64,000 nucleotides of DNA, taken from assembly GCA_019119895.1 (NCBI GenBank), contig DWWD01000042.1, forward strand, positions 1 through 64,000. Reading direction: 5' to 3'. Source of the stretch: Candidatus Anaerostipes avistercoris (GTDB taxonomy: Bacteria; Bacillota; Clostridia; Lachnospirales; Lachnospiraceae). Below, in pieces: positions 48,981 through 57,760 of the stretch (within the stretch, counting starts at the first letter, position 1; each line of letters opens with the position of its first letter). The notes under the pieces are model-generated. The model saw only the letters and a list, made by a program, of their open reading frames with translations. It was not told where the DNA came from and made no database searches. The position numbers and the translations under genes were made by a program.

Positions 48981-50507
48981 ATGATCTTATATTATGGAGT
49001 GACAAGTTATCATATGCTGTGCTGTATTCTTCATAAGATGACCAGACACCCGGAAGAACAGGCAGAACTGTACCTTTCGGACACCCATCCGGAATGTCAC
49101 AGGCTGATCGGGTCCATTCGGGAGAGCGGGATCTTCGCTGAGGCGGAACTTTTCCCGGATAAAGGAAGAATGCTGCCGTACAAGAAAGAATATGGACAGC
49201 ACAAATCAGAAGAAACACTGGATCGTCTGATTCAGGATTTATGCAGAAAGACAGAAAAAGATTTTCCGTTTGATCCGGATGAAATCACAGAGTATAACAT
49301 CTGCGGAGATCAGTATTCCCTTGGAATTTGGCTGATCCATCATCAGAAAACATATAATTTCTTCGAGGAAGGATGCGGGGTTTATACGAGAAAGCATCTT
49401 CTGCTGGAAAATCTGGCAAGACTGAATCCATTTCAGTATGATATGGCGGAAAAATGCCGCTGCATGGGTGATTATGAGGGGATCATAAAAAAATATATTG
49501 AATTCTCTTCTCAGGAAGGTGAATTCGACCGGGAGAATTGTGAAGACTTCTCCGTAAAAAATATTCTGGCAGACATGAGCGAACAGGAAATGGCACAGGT
49601 GAAAAAGGTGTTCCAGGTTCCGGAAGTTTCCGCAGGGGAAGAAGCTTCTGCGGTTCTGCTGTTAACACAGCAGTTTGTCAATATGGGATTTTTGACAGTC
49701 AATCAGGAAAAAGAATTGTATGATCTGATGCTGGATTACTTTGCGCCGGAAGGAACCCTCTATGTGAAGCCCCATCCGAGCGACTGGCAGGGGCTTTATG
49801 CAGACTGGTATCCGGAAGCCGTTATCCTGCCGCGTTTCATGCCGTCGGAGCTGCTCCCTTACAGCAGGGACGGAAAGTTTGCGGCCGGAGTTACGGTATC
49901 TTCCACGTCCATTTTCGGACTGGAACCTTATATGAAGGAAATTGTCTGCCTGGACTCTTCTCTGGAAGACCATTATGAAAACATCAACTGGTACTACGCT
50001 GTGGGACAGATCCTGTCCCAGGGAGTTTTGGAAGCAGCCGAACTTCGATATGAGGGCAGCTGCCCGAGACTGTTTCAGGCGATGACGCCGGCAATTCCTA
50101 AAGGCGGCAGCCGGACGATTCTGGTAACCGCAGAAAGAGGAGAAAAATCGGAAGCAGATCTGGTCATATATATGAATGAAGACGGCAGAAATCAGATTCC
50201 GGAATGGATGTTTGAAAAGCCGGAATGTCTGTGGCCGGCAGCGGTCTGTGTGACAGATACGGAAAATGGATTTAAGGGCTTCCATTATCTGTACATTTAT
50301 TCAGAGGAAAGAGAACTGTTGGACGCATTGAAAAAGACTGAGGTGAAAAAACAATTGGAATATTCAAAGAAAGAAGTATCAATGACACCGGAAAAATATC
50401 AGGCGCAGTGTCGTGCTCTTGAAGGGATGTTAAAAGCCGCAAACCAGCGGATCGAAGTACTTCTCAAGGAAAAAGAAGAACTGGAACGGCAGTTAAAACA
50501 GAAATAG
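48981..50507 (+). CDS. Second polysialyltransferase-like glycosyltransferase
   Basis: 508 aa, paralogue of 43107: ILYYGVTSYHMLCCILHKM at the N-terminus, TLYVKPHPSDWQGLY, FMPSELLPYSRDGKFAAG and SSTSIFGLEPY at the matching places. It ends in a coiled coil (about 465-508, ANQRIEVLLKEKEELERQL). GGAGGGGG lies just upstream, and the gene starts directly at the previous stop. Probably adds the CMP-activated sugar acid, or a second sugar, to the same glycan. Last gene of the cluster; terminator at 50530. Confidence 0.7.
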   Translation: MILYYGVTSYHMLCCILHKMTRHPEEQAELYLSDTHPECHRLIGSIRESGIFAEAELFPDKGRMLPYKKEYGQHKSEETLDRLIQDLCRKTEKDFPFDPDEITEYNICGDQYSLGIWLIHHQKTYNFFEEGCGVYTRKHLLLENLARLNPFQYDMAEKCRCMGDYEGIIKKYIEFSSQEGEFDRENCEDFSVKNILADMSEQEMAQVKKVFQVPEVSAGEEASAVLLLTQQFVNMGFLTVNQEKELYDLMLDYFAPEGTLYVKPHPSDWQGLYADWYPEAVILPRFMPSELLPYSRDGKFAAGVTVSSTSIFGLEPYMKEIVCLDSSLEDHYENINWYYAVGQILSQGVLEAAELRYEGSCPRLFQAMTPAIPKGGSRTILVTAERGEKSEADLVIYMNEDGRNQIPEWMFEKPECLWPAAVCVTDTENGFKGFHYLYIYSEERELLDALKKTEVKKQLEYSKKEVSMTPEKYQAQCRALEGMLKAANQRIEVLLKEKEELERQLKQK

Positions 50508-50529
50508 AAAAGAAATATAATTTTGAAGG

Positions 50530-50558
50530 GAAGCGGAGAAAGTTCCGCTTCTTTTTCC
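50530..50558 (+). terminator. Terminator of the glycan cluster
   Basis: GAAGCGGA / TCCGCTTC stem followed by TTTTTCC. Confidence 0.88.
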
Positions 50559-50677
50559 TTTGCAGGAAAGTCCCTGTGATTGATTTCCATAAGACGTTTT
50601 TATATAATATGGCAATCGTGCACTACAGAAACGCTGCCTGACTCAGAAACCAATTTAATCATAATGAAATTTGTATG

Positions 50678-50711
50678 ATACATCCTCAAGTGATTGCAGG
50701 GTGTATTTTTA
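50678..50711 (+). terminator. Hairpin in the leader region before the second PTS operon
   Basis: ATACATCCT / AGGGTGTAT stem followed by TTTTTATT. It lies in the 445-bp gap between the glycan cluster and the GatZ-like gene. It may be a terminator for a short upstream transcript or an antitermination target of the PRD regulator at 55147. The gap also has a TATAAT near 50850 with a weak -35; I see no gene in it. Confidence 0.55.
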
Positions 50712-50952
50712 TTGCAATATGCCCGGAGGGCGCCGGAAGATGTGACAGGATGAAATTTCTGTCATATTTTTTTCAAATTTTTTTACGTAACTTTTTTGTA
50801 AAACGAACTTACTTTTGTTCCATCTTTTTGAAAAAGCAGCCGGATCTTATAATAAAACCATCAAAAGAAACGAGACAAAAAAGCTGAGAGAAACCGGTTT
50901 ATATCAGTTATCACGAAACAGGCAACCCCAATCAAAAGGAGAAACAAAAGTT

Positions 50953-52218
50953 ATGAAAAATCAGATCAATATCAAAGACGTTGTAAAATATGTAGTAAAT
51001 GCGGACGAAAGAAGCACCTTACTGGGAATCGGACCTATGTCTGAAAACTTCTTAAGAGCATCTCTGGAAAGTTCCAAAGAGAAAGATTATCCGTTAATGT
51101 ATATCGCAAGCAGAAATCAGGTTGACTCCTATGAATTCGGCGGAGGATATGTATTTAACGCCGATCAGAAAGTGTTTAAAGAACATATCGAGGCAATCTG
51201 CAAAGAAATTGACTATGATAATGTATATTTCCTGTGCCGTGACCATGGCGGACCATGGCAGAGAGATAAGGAAAGAAATGATCATCTTCCGGAAGAAGAG
51301 GCAATGGAACTGGCGAAAAAATCCTATAAAGCAGATATTTTAAATGGATTTGATCTGCTGCATATCGATCCTACAAAAGATCCGGAAGTTATGCTTAAAG
51401 TCGTTGACATTGATGTTGTATTCCGGAGAACCATCGAACTGATCGAATACTGCGAACAGGTTCGCGCTGAATACGGTATCGAAAAAGAAATCGCTTATGA
51501 AGTAGGAACAGAAGAAACAGCCGGCGGACTGACTTCCATGGACCGCTATGAAGGATTTATCAAACGAATCAAAGAATATGCCGATACTCATGAAAATTTC
51601 CCAATGCCGGTCTTCATCGTAGGTCAGACAGGAACCTTAACGCGCCTGACAAAGAATGTCGGACATTTCAATTATGAAAACTCTGCTGAGTTAAGCCGCA
51701 TTGCAAAAAAATACGGTGTTGGATTAAAAGAACATAACGGAGACTACTTAAGTGAAGCAAAACTGCTGGCTCATCTTCCACTGGGAATTACTGCTATGAA
51801 CGTAGCGCCTGCATTTGGTACAATTGAAACAATGGCACTGCTGGAACTTTTAGATGTGGAAGACAAATTTGCAGAATTAGGCAAAATCAAAGATCTGTCC
51901 AACCTCCGCGAAGTGATCACACATGCTTCCATCTACTCTATGAAATGGAAGAAATGGCTGACAGATGAGGTGGATATGTCTAATCTGGAAGCTCTGGATG
52001 ACGCTACAAAACTTCAGATCACAGAATTATGCGGACATTATACATTCTCAACTCCGGAAGTCGAGGCAGAGATCAATAAGTTAATGGATAATCTGAAAAC
52101 AATCAATATCAATGGACAGCGCTATATTATCGATAAATTAAAAGAAGAAATGGATAAACATGTAAGATGCTTCAACATGCAGGGACTTACTTCTAAAATT
52201 AAAAAAGCAATCAGCTAA
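50953..52218 (+). CDS. GatZ/KbaZ-like tagatose-bisphosphate aldolase subunit
   Basis: 421 aa from ATG 50953 (AAAGGAG upstream). Resembles the so-called non-catalytic subunit of class II tagatose-1,6-bisphosphate aldolase: YIASRNQVDSYEFGGGY matches the family's SNQVNQFGGY segment, followed by VYFLCRDHGGPW, AYEVGTEETAGG and GLKEHNGDYLS. In E. coli GatZ supports GatY. Here no class II catalytic subunit is in the operon; the only candidate in the window is the aldolase at 12183. It may act alone, as some relatives are thought to. The operon is GatZ-like, EIIA, EIIC, EIIB, PfkB. Confidence 0.75.
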   Translation: MKNQINIKDVVKYVVNADERSTLLGIGPMSENFLRASLESSKEKDYPLMYIASRNQVDSYEFGGGYVFNADQKVFKEHIEAICKEIDYDNVYFLCRDHGGPWQRDKERNDHLPEEEAMELAKKSYKADILNGFDLLHIDPTKDPEVMLKVVDIDVVFRRTIELIEYCEQVRAEYGIEKEIAYEVGTEETAGGLTSMDRYEGFIKRIKEYADTHENFPMPVFIVGQTGTLTRLTKNVGHFNYENSAELSRIAKKYGVGLKEHNGDYLSEAKLLAHLPLGITAMNVAPAFGTIETMALLELLDVEDKFAELGKIKDLSNLREVITHASIYSMKWKKWLTDEVDMSNLEALDDATKLQITELCGHYTFSTPEVEAEINKLMDNLKTININGQRYIIDKLKEEMDKHVRCFNMQGLTSKIKKAIS

Positions 52219-52242
52219 AAACAGCGAAAGGAGGCTATCATC

Positions 52243-52692
52243 ATGCTGCCGATGATCAATAGAAATTGTATGATCCGCGAAAATGAACCATTGAACAAAG
52301 CAGAGATCATAGAAAAGATGGTAAATGTGTTTCACACAGAGGGATATTTAAATGACAGAGATCTTTTCCATAAAGACATTCTTGCCAGAGAAGAAGTTTT
52401 CTCCACATACATTGGTTACGGAATCGGTCTCCCTCACGGTAAAAGCGATGCTGTAAAGGACGCAGGAATCGCAGTGGCCAAACTCAAACATCCTGTGACA
52501 TGGAATGAAGCCAGCGGAGAATCTGTCGATCTGATTCTTATGATCGCAGTAAAAGCCGGGGAAGGAAATGATCTTCATCTGCAGGTTATATCAAAATTAT
52601 CCCGCCTGTTAATGCATGAAGATTTCAGAGATCAGCTGAAAAACGGAGATTTAGATGAACTGCATGCAGTCCTGACGGAAAAACTGTCCTGA
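52243..52692 (+). CDS. PTS fructose/mannitol-family EIIA component
   Basis: 149 aa phosphocarrier with phospho-His H65 in GIGLPHGKSDAV. GGAGG lies 8 bases before the ATG. Paralogue of the EIIA at 13083 (same LPHGK/IPHGK region). It feeds the separate EIIB encoded at 53848. Confidence 0.9.
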   Translation: MLPMINRNCMIRENEPLNKAEIIEKMVNVFHTEGYLNDRDLFHKDILAREEVFSTYIGYGIGLPHGKSDAVKDAGIAVAKLKHPVTWNEASGESVDLILMIAVKAGEGNDLHLQVISKLSRLLMHEDFRDQLKNGDLDELHAVLTEKLS

Positions 52693-52725
52693 TGATCAGC
52701 ACTGCGAAAGAAAAGGAGGAAAATT

Positions 52726-53811
52726 ATGAATGGAAAGAAAATAAAAGACGCGATTATGGGACCTTTGATGTCAGGTACTTCCTGGATGATCCCGTTCGTA
52801 GTGGCAGGCGGTATTTATTTTTCATTATCCGTCATGTTAAATGGAACACTCTTCGGAACACCGGCACAGCCAACGGAAGGTTTCCTGGGACAGTTGAATC
52901 AGATCGGTTCCGCCGGCCTCGCCTTATTTATTCCAATCCTGGGCGGATATATCGGTTACGCGATCGAGGATAAGGCCGCTCTGGCACCTGGTATGATCGG
53001 AGCTTATCTGGCAAGAGAAATCGGCGCCGGTTTTATCGGAGGCATTGCCGCCGGATTCATTGCAGGATATACCATTCGCTTTTTAAGAAAAACGATCAAA
53101 CTGCCGCCGGCATACAGAACTCTGCTGTCCATCTTTATTTATCCGCTGATCGGTACTCTGGTATCCGGCGGAGCCATGGTATTCCTGATCGGACAGCCGA
53201 TCGCGACACTGATGGAAATGATGACGAATGGATTGAACAGTTTGTCCGGCGCGGCAAAAGTTCCTCTCGGGCTGCTGCTGGGTTCTATGGTTGGTGTCGA
53301 CATGGGCGGACCGATCAATAAGGTAGCTTATACATTTGCACAGACTCAGGTTGATACACTGCCGTATCTGATGGGTGGTGTCGGAATCGCCGGTGCAGTT
53401 CCGCCGTTGGGAATCGGACTTGCAACCATTCTTTTCAAGAAAAAATTCTCTCCGGAAGAGAGAGATCAGGGAATTGCAGCCATTATCATGGGATGCATGG
53501 GCATCACCGAAGGAGCCATCCCTTATGCGACAGCCGATCCGCTCAGAGTTATCCCAGCCTATGTGGCCGGTTCTGCGGCAGGATGTGTATCAGGATTTTT
53601 ATTCGGATGTCTGAACCACGCGCCATGGGGTGGACTGATCGTGCTTCCGGTTGTGGATAACCGGCTGGGATATGTGGCAGGAGCGTTGATCGGTGCAATT
53701 GTCGTCGCGGTCTTAATGAGAATTTTAAAACCTGACTATGTTCCGAAGGGACCGAAAGAAGAAAATCTCGATGAAATAGAGGAACTCGATTTTGATTTTG
53801 AAGAATTATAA
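52726..53811 (+). CDS. PTS fructose-family EIIC permease
   Basis: Membrane permease of 361 aa: SWMIPFVVAGGIYFSLSV, VDMGGPINKVAYTF, GITEGAIPYATADPL and HAPWGGLIVL. The last motif is APHGG in most relatives; Trp replaces His here, which may signal a different sugar. An acidic tail (ENLDEIEELDFDFEEL) ends the protein. AAGGAGG precedes the start. Partners are the EIIA (52243) and EIIB (53848). Confidence 0.9.
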   Translation: MNGKKIKDAIMGPLMSGTSWMIPFVVAGGIYFSLSVMLNGTLFGTPAQPTEGFLGQLNQIGSAGLALFIPILGGYIGYAIEDKAALAPGMIGAYLAREIGAGFIGGIAAGFIAGYTIRFLRKTIKLPPAYRTLLSIFIYPLIGTLVSGGAMVFLIGQPIATLMEMMTNGLNSLSGAAKVPLGLLLGSMVGVDMGGPINKVAYTFAQTQVDTLPYLMGGVGIAGAVPPLGIGLATILFKKKFSPEERDQGIAAIIMGCMGITEGAIPYATADPLRVIPAYVAGSAAGCVSGFLFGCLNHAPWGGLIVLPVVDNRLGYVAGALIGAIVVAVLMRILKPDYVPKGPKEENLDEIEELDFDFEEL

Positions 53812-53847
53812 ACAGAAACAACGAAACCTATAAAGGAGGTACCAATT

Positions 53848-54156
53848 ATGAAGGTAATAGCAGTTACAGCATGTCCATCAGGTGTAGCCCATACATATAT
53901 GTCCGCGGAGGCATTACAGGTTGCCGGAGAAAAACTGGGAATTGACGTCAAAGTAGAAACACAGGGAGCCGCAGGCATCGAAAATAAATTGACAGAAGAA
54001 GACATCAAAGAGGCTGTATGTGTCGTTTTGTCAACTGATACAAGCATTCGTGAAGAATCCCGTTTCAAAGGCAAAAAGGTTGTCAGAATGAGCACAAGCA
54101 AGATTATGAGCAGCGCTCTGCCGTTAATGAAGAAGATTCAGACGACATTTTCATAA
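53848..54156 (+). CDS. PTS fructose-family EIIB component
   Basis: 102 aa, phospho-Cys C9 in MKVIAVTACPSGVAHTYMSA, then KVETQGAAGIENKLT. Paralogue of the EIIB at 13596. AAAGGAGG site. Gives phosphate to the sugar carried by the EIIC at 52726. Confidence 0.92.
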   Translation: MKVIAVTACPSGVAHTYMSAEALQVAGEKLGIDVKVETQGAAGIENKLTEEDIKEAVCVVLSTDTSIREESRFKGKKVVRMSTSKIMSSALPLMKKIQTTFS

Positions 54157-54171
54157 AAAGGAGAGATCACA

Positions 54172-55101
54172 ATGTCCAAAATACTATGTATCGGCCAGTC
54201 TGTTCTGGATATTACGGTACCTTTAGACGGACCAATTGAACAAAATGTGAAATATCATATCCTGAATAAATTCTGCTGCGGCGGAGGTCCCGCATTCAAT
54301 TCCGCCTGTCTTTGTGGAAAATGGAATGCGCCGACTGGTTTTCTGACACAGATTGGAAAGGATGAAAATGGAAAATACCTGAAAAAAGTGCTGGAAGAGG
54401 GAAATGTCCTGCCGGATTACATCATAGAAAATGCGGATATGCAGACACCATACAGCTATATTTTTACAAATTCCCAGACAGGGGACCGGACATTATTCAA
54501 CTTCCCGGCAAAGACAGAGAATACGGATTTTGATTTTCCGGACGACGATGTTTCTGTCATCCTCAGTGACGGACATGAGCCGGAACTGAGCCTGCAGGCC
54601 ATCCGGAAATATTCGGACGCGGTTTCTATCGTAGATGCGGGCGGATACAGAGAAAGCACCATGGCTGTTGCCAGAGCGTCTGATTATCTGGTATGTTCAG
54701 AATACTTCGCAAGTCAGCATACCGGCAGAAAAATCCACCCGGATGACTGGGGCACCTGCCTGGAAGTATTCTCAGAAATCGAAAAAATCAATGGCAGACA
54801 CGTTGTGATCACTTTGGGAGACAAGGGGTTGTTATATAAAGACGGAAAGGAAGTCCGGCATCTGCCGGCCTTTCCGGTAAAAGCGGTCGATACGACCGGT
54901 GCCGGCGATATTTTTCACGGTGCATTCGCCTACGGTATTTTCATGGATATGCCTTATCTCGACATCTTAAAGTTAAGTTCTATGGCATCTGCCGCAGCAT
55001 GTGAAACCCTGGGAGGAAATACCTCAATCCCGGAATTGGACACGGTAAAGAAACGTTTAAAAAAATCAGAACTTCATCAGCCGGAATTATGTTCCGGCTG
55101 A
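54172..55101 (+). CDS. PfkB-family carbohydrate kinase
   Basis: Cytoplasmic ribokinase-fold kinase, 309 aa. Seen: N-terminal GQSVLDITVPLDG, substrate motif GGPAFNSACLCGKW, and the C-terminal ATP/anion-hole motif DTTGAGDIFHGAFAYG with the catalytic Asp in GAGD. Next to a PTS and a GatZ-like aldolase subunit, a phosphohexulose kinase (tagatose-6-P or fructose-1-P type) making a bisphosphate for aldol cleavage is likely; the substrate is inferred. Its stop codon lies in a perfect 12-bp inverted repeat (55075-55103). Confidence 0.88.
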   Translation: MSKILCIGQSVLDITVPLDGPIEQNVKYHILNKFCCGGGPAFNSACLCGKWNAPTGFLTQIGKDENGKYLKKVLEEGNVLPDYIIENADMQTPYSYIFTNSQTGDRTLFNFPAKTENTDFDFPDDDVSVILSDGHEPELSLQAIRKYSDAVSIVDAGGYRESTMAVARASDYLVCSEYFASQHTGRKIHPDDWGTCLEVFSEIEKINGRHVVITLGDKGLLYKDGKEVRHLPAFPVKAVDTTGAGDIFHGAFAYGIFMDMPYLDILKLSSMASAAACETLGGNTSIPELDTVKKRLKKSELHQPELCSG

Positions 55102-55120
55102 TGTCCAGACAGCCCTGTCT
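55075..55120 (+). other. Two consecutive hairpins between the kinase and the PRD regulator
   Basis: CATCAGCCGGAA-TTATG-TTCCGGCTGATG (55075-55103) is a perfect 12-bp stem, followed by CAGACAG-CC-CTGTCTG (55105-55120). There is no T run. A TATACT (55125-55130) follows, a possible -10 for the regulator. May stabilise or insulate the upstream mRNA. Confidence 0.45.
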
Positions 55121-55146
55121 GTGGTATACTGATAGTAAGAATCCAA

Positions 55147-57204
55147 TTGCTGCGATGGAGGAAAAATATGGTAAAAGCAAGAATGCTGAAAATCATCCGT
55201 TATCTTGAAAAAGAAAAGATTGCCAGTTACAGAGAAATCAGTGAGGCGCTGGATTTAAAGGAACGAAGCGTCCGTTATGATATCGACCGGATCAATGACG
55301 AACTTTCTCTGTTACATGCGCCGCTGATTGAAAAAAGACCGAAAGGAATGCTGTTTGTGCCGGATGATCTGGACTTTTCAGTCATTGTGGAAGATAAAGC
55401 AGCCTTTGTTTTTTCACCGGAAGAACGTCTGAACATCATTCGTCTGATTATTCTGTTTGACACAGAAAATCTCAATATCCGGAAACTCTGCGATAAGATG
55501 CAGGTTTCCAGACGGTCTATCCAAAATGATATCGATCTGATCCAGAAGGATATGGAGCCATATCAGCTGTTTCTGGAATACAACCGCGGTTTTTCCCTGC
55601 GCGGTGAATCTGAGCTGAGTTACCGCACGCGCAGTCAGGAGTTAAAAAAGTATGTTCCGATTCTGGAAAAGAACCGGCATAACCTTTATGAAAATTATGT
55701 TATAAAAATACTGCGCGGATGCTTTGAACCGATCCATCTGCAGGAAATCCTGAGATGGATCAGCCGCCAGAGCAGTGAAATGGACTGGACCTTCAGCGAT
55801 GAATCTTATCAGTGGTATGTGGCAAATGTTCTGACCTTCACATGGTATATCAAAAACCATCTTCCCCTTTTCATCAGCGCGAAGGAAGAAGCGAACATCC
55901 CAAAATGGGAAATGGAAGCATATGAATCCTGCATCGGTCAAAAACTCACGCCGGAGCAGAAAAGGATCTTATCCGGCTTTATCCGCTATACCAGCCGTTA
56001 TGATATTCTGGATCTGAATCTGGATTTGATCGGTGCAGAAGAAATAACCCATCGTCTGATCACGCAGATGGAACAGGTTCTTGACATCGACTTTTCCTCT
56101 GACCGTATTCTGTGGAAAGGTCTTTTGAATCATATGGGACCGCTGATCGAGCGTGTCCGCGATCACATTCAGCTGAACGAAGAAGCGGAATCACTGATTC
56201 CGGAAGAATATTTTGATGTTTACCGGCAGGTCCGTCATGTTATTCAGGCCGATCCGCATTTGAATGTTCTGACGGAAAATGAAATTGTCTATCTTACGAT
56301 GTATTTTCTGGGAAGCATCCGGCGGATTGAGAAGAATCCTTACATGACCGTTCTCCTGATCTGCGGATACGGCTACGGGACCACGACACTGATCAAAGAT
56401 ACTCTGCGAAGCAAATTCCAGGTTCATATCAAGGAAAGTATATCTGCATACCAGATCATGAATTATAAAGACTGGGATGATGTGGATCTGGTCATCACAA
56501 CGGTACGCACCGAGCTCCCGGTGAAAAAGAAACTGGTACGTGTTAATGTGGTGTTTACAGATGATGATTATGGCAGACTGCGCCGGGCCGGCCTCCGCCG
56601 AAAGAACGCTCTGCGGAATTTCCTCAGCATTGAAAAGCGGCTGGACTTTCTGGACAGAGACAACCGCAGAAAAGTCATGGATATCATAAAAGAAGAGTTC
56701 GGCTACCAGGAAGTGAAAGTTCCCGAAAGGTATAACCATATCAGTGAAATGATCCGTCCGGAAGCCATAGCCTTTAAAGATGAAATACCGAATTGGAAAG
56801 ATGCTGTGTCTGATGCGGCAAGGCTTCTGGAAGCACAGGGGAGCATCACCCGCGAATACTATAACAGTATGATAGAAACCATGGAATGCCGGGGCTTTTA
56901 CGCTGTCACGGATGGACAGTTTGCTCTTCTGCATGGAAGTGCGAACGCCGGAGTCATGGAAAGCGCCATGAGCCTGCTGATCACAAAGGAACCTGTAAGA
57001 TTTGGAGATAAGAAAACCAATCTTATGTTCTGTCTGGCAAGCCGTGATAAAAAAGAACATATTCCGGCCGTTGCGCGTCTGATGCGTATGATCAGTATGA
57101 CAGATTTTCTAGAAAAACTGAAAAAGTGTACGACAACAGAGCAGGTGCTGAATGTCATAGAAGAAAGCGAACGGACAGTTGAACATTCCGAAACTGTTCC
57201 GTAA
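55147..57204 (+). CDS. PRD-containing BglG/MtlR-family regulator
   Basis: 685 aa. HTH domains (about 1-60 and 95-145), PRD1 (about 180-285), PRD2 (about 290-390, with H322 in LLNHMGPLIER), EIIB-like domain with C399 in LLICGYGYGTT, and a C-terminal EIIA domain with H589 in FALLHGSAN. Unlike the other two PRD regulators of this window, all PTS phosphorylation sites look intact. It closes the PTS operon at 50953-55101 and is the likely activator of it. Terminator at 57248. Confidence 0.9.
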   Translation: MLRWRKNMVKARMLKIIRYLEKEKIASYREISEALDLKERSVRYDIDRINDELSLLHAPLIEKRPKGMLFVPDDLDFSVIVEDKAAFVFSPEERLNIIRLIILFDTENLNIRKLCDKMQVSRRSIQNDIDLIQKDMEPYQLFLEYNRGFSLRGESELSYRTRSQELKKYVPILEKNRHNLYENYVIKILRGCFEPIHLQEILRWISRQSSEMDWTFSDESYQWYVANVLTFTWYIKNHLPLFISAKEEANIPKWEMEAYESCIGQKLTPEQKRILSGFIRYTSRYDILDLNLDLIGAEEITHRLITQMEQVLDIDFSSDRILWKGLLNHMGPLIERVRDHIQLNEEAESLIPEEYFDVYRQVRHVIQADPHLNVLTENEIVYLTMYFLGSIRRIEKNPYMTVLLICGYGYGTTTLIKDTLRSKFQVHIKESISAYQIMNYKDWDDVDLVITTVRTELPVKKKLVRVNVVFTDDDYGRLRRAGLRRKNALRNFLSIEKRLDFLDRDNRRKVMDIIKEEFGYQEVKVPERYNHISEMIRPEAIAFKDEIPNWKDAVSDAARLLEAQGSITREYYNSMIETMECRGFYAVTDGQFALLHGSANAGVMESAMSLLITKEPVRFGDKKTNLMFCLASRDKKEHIPAVARLMRMISMTDFLEKLKKCTTTEQVLNVIEESERTVEHSETVP

Positions 57205-57247
57205 AATATCGCTTGATCAATTTCATACATATAAAACTCTCCTAAGA

Positions 57248-57280
57248 GCGGATGTCCCGTACAGGCGGCATCCGCTTTTT
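57248..57280 (+). terminator. Terminator after the PRD regulator
   Basis: GCGGATG / CATCCGC stem with an inner partial pair, followed by TTTTTC. Confidence 0.85.
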
Positions 57281-57374
57281 CTCTCTGTCCGGAATTTCTC
57301 AGATTCACTTCCCTCATTATCCTCCGGAAGACTTTTCAAAGTAGAAAGAAAAATGTCAAAAAGCGTCTCTTTCC

Positions 57375-57417
57375 TGAGGTGCACCTCATGGCAGCTTTTC
57401 ACAATTACAGGTAAAAT
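57375..57417 (+). promoter_or_regulatory. Palindrome and -10 box before the XRE gene
   Basis: A perfect 14-bp palindrome TGAGGTGCACCTCA (57375-57388) ends where the -35 should begin. TAAAAT at 57412-57417 is a plausible -10. A small XRE regulator follows, so an autoregulatory operator is likely. Confidence 0.5.
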
Positions 57418-57451
57418 TTCCCTGTACTCATCGAATAAAGGAGGATTATGG

Positions 57452-57760
57452 ATGGATGATCACAAATATTTACTGCAGGATTTTCTCAGGAATCAGATCC
57501 TGGACTATCGTCATCAAAATCACATGACACAGGAAGGCATGGCGGAAGCTCTCCATGTGTCGCCCAGGTCTTATTTTGATCAGGAACACGGCCGGTATGG
57601 TTTTTCTGCTATGTCTCTGGTATTTTTTATCCTCCTTCTTTCAGAGGAAGATCTGCTGAAATTCTTTAAAAATTTAAGATTTATTCTAGAAGGGAGTGAG
57701 CCTGATGCCTTACACTGCCAATATCCGCCGGTTACTTTTCATGCTGGGCACAACCCCTAG
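57452..57760 (+). CDS. XRE-family helix-turn-helix protein
   Basis: 102 aa from ATG 57452 (GGAGG 7 bases upstream). An out-of-frame ATG four bases earlier stops at once. HTH: LDYRHQNHMTQEGMAEALHVSPRSYFDQEHG, with the Cro/CI-like M-T-Q-E-x-x-A-x-x-L pattern, followed by a hydrophobic helix (FSAMSLVFFILLL). It overlaps the next gene by 56 bases in another frame, so the two are translated together. Target genes unknown. Confidence 0.75.
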   Translation: MDDHKYLLQDFLRNQILDYRHQNHMTQEGMAEALHVSPRSYFDQEHGRYGFSAMSLVFFILLLSEEDLLKFFKNLRFILEGSEPDALHCQYPPVTFHAGHNP

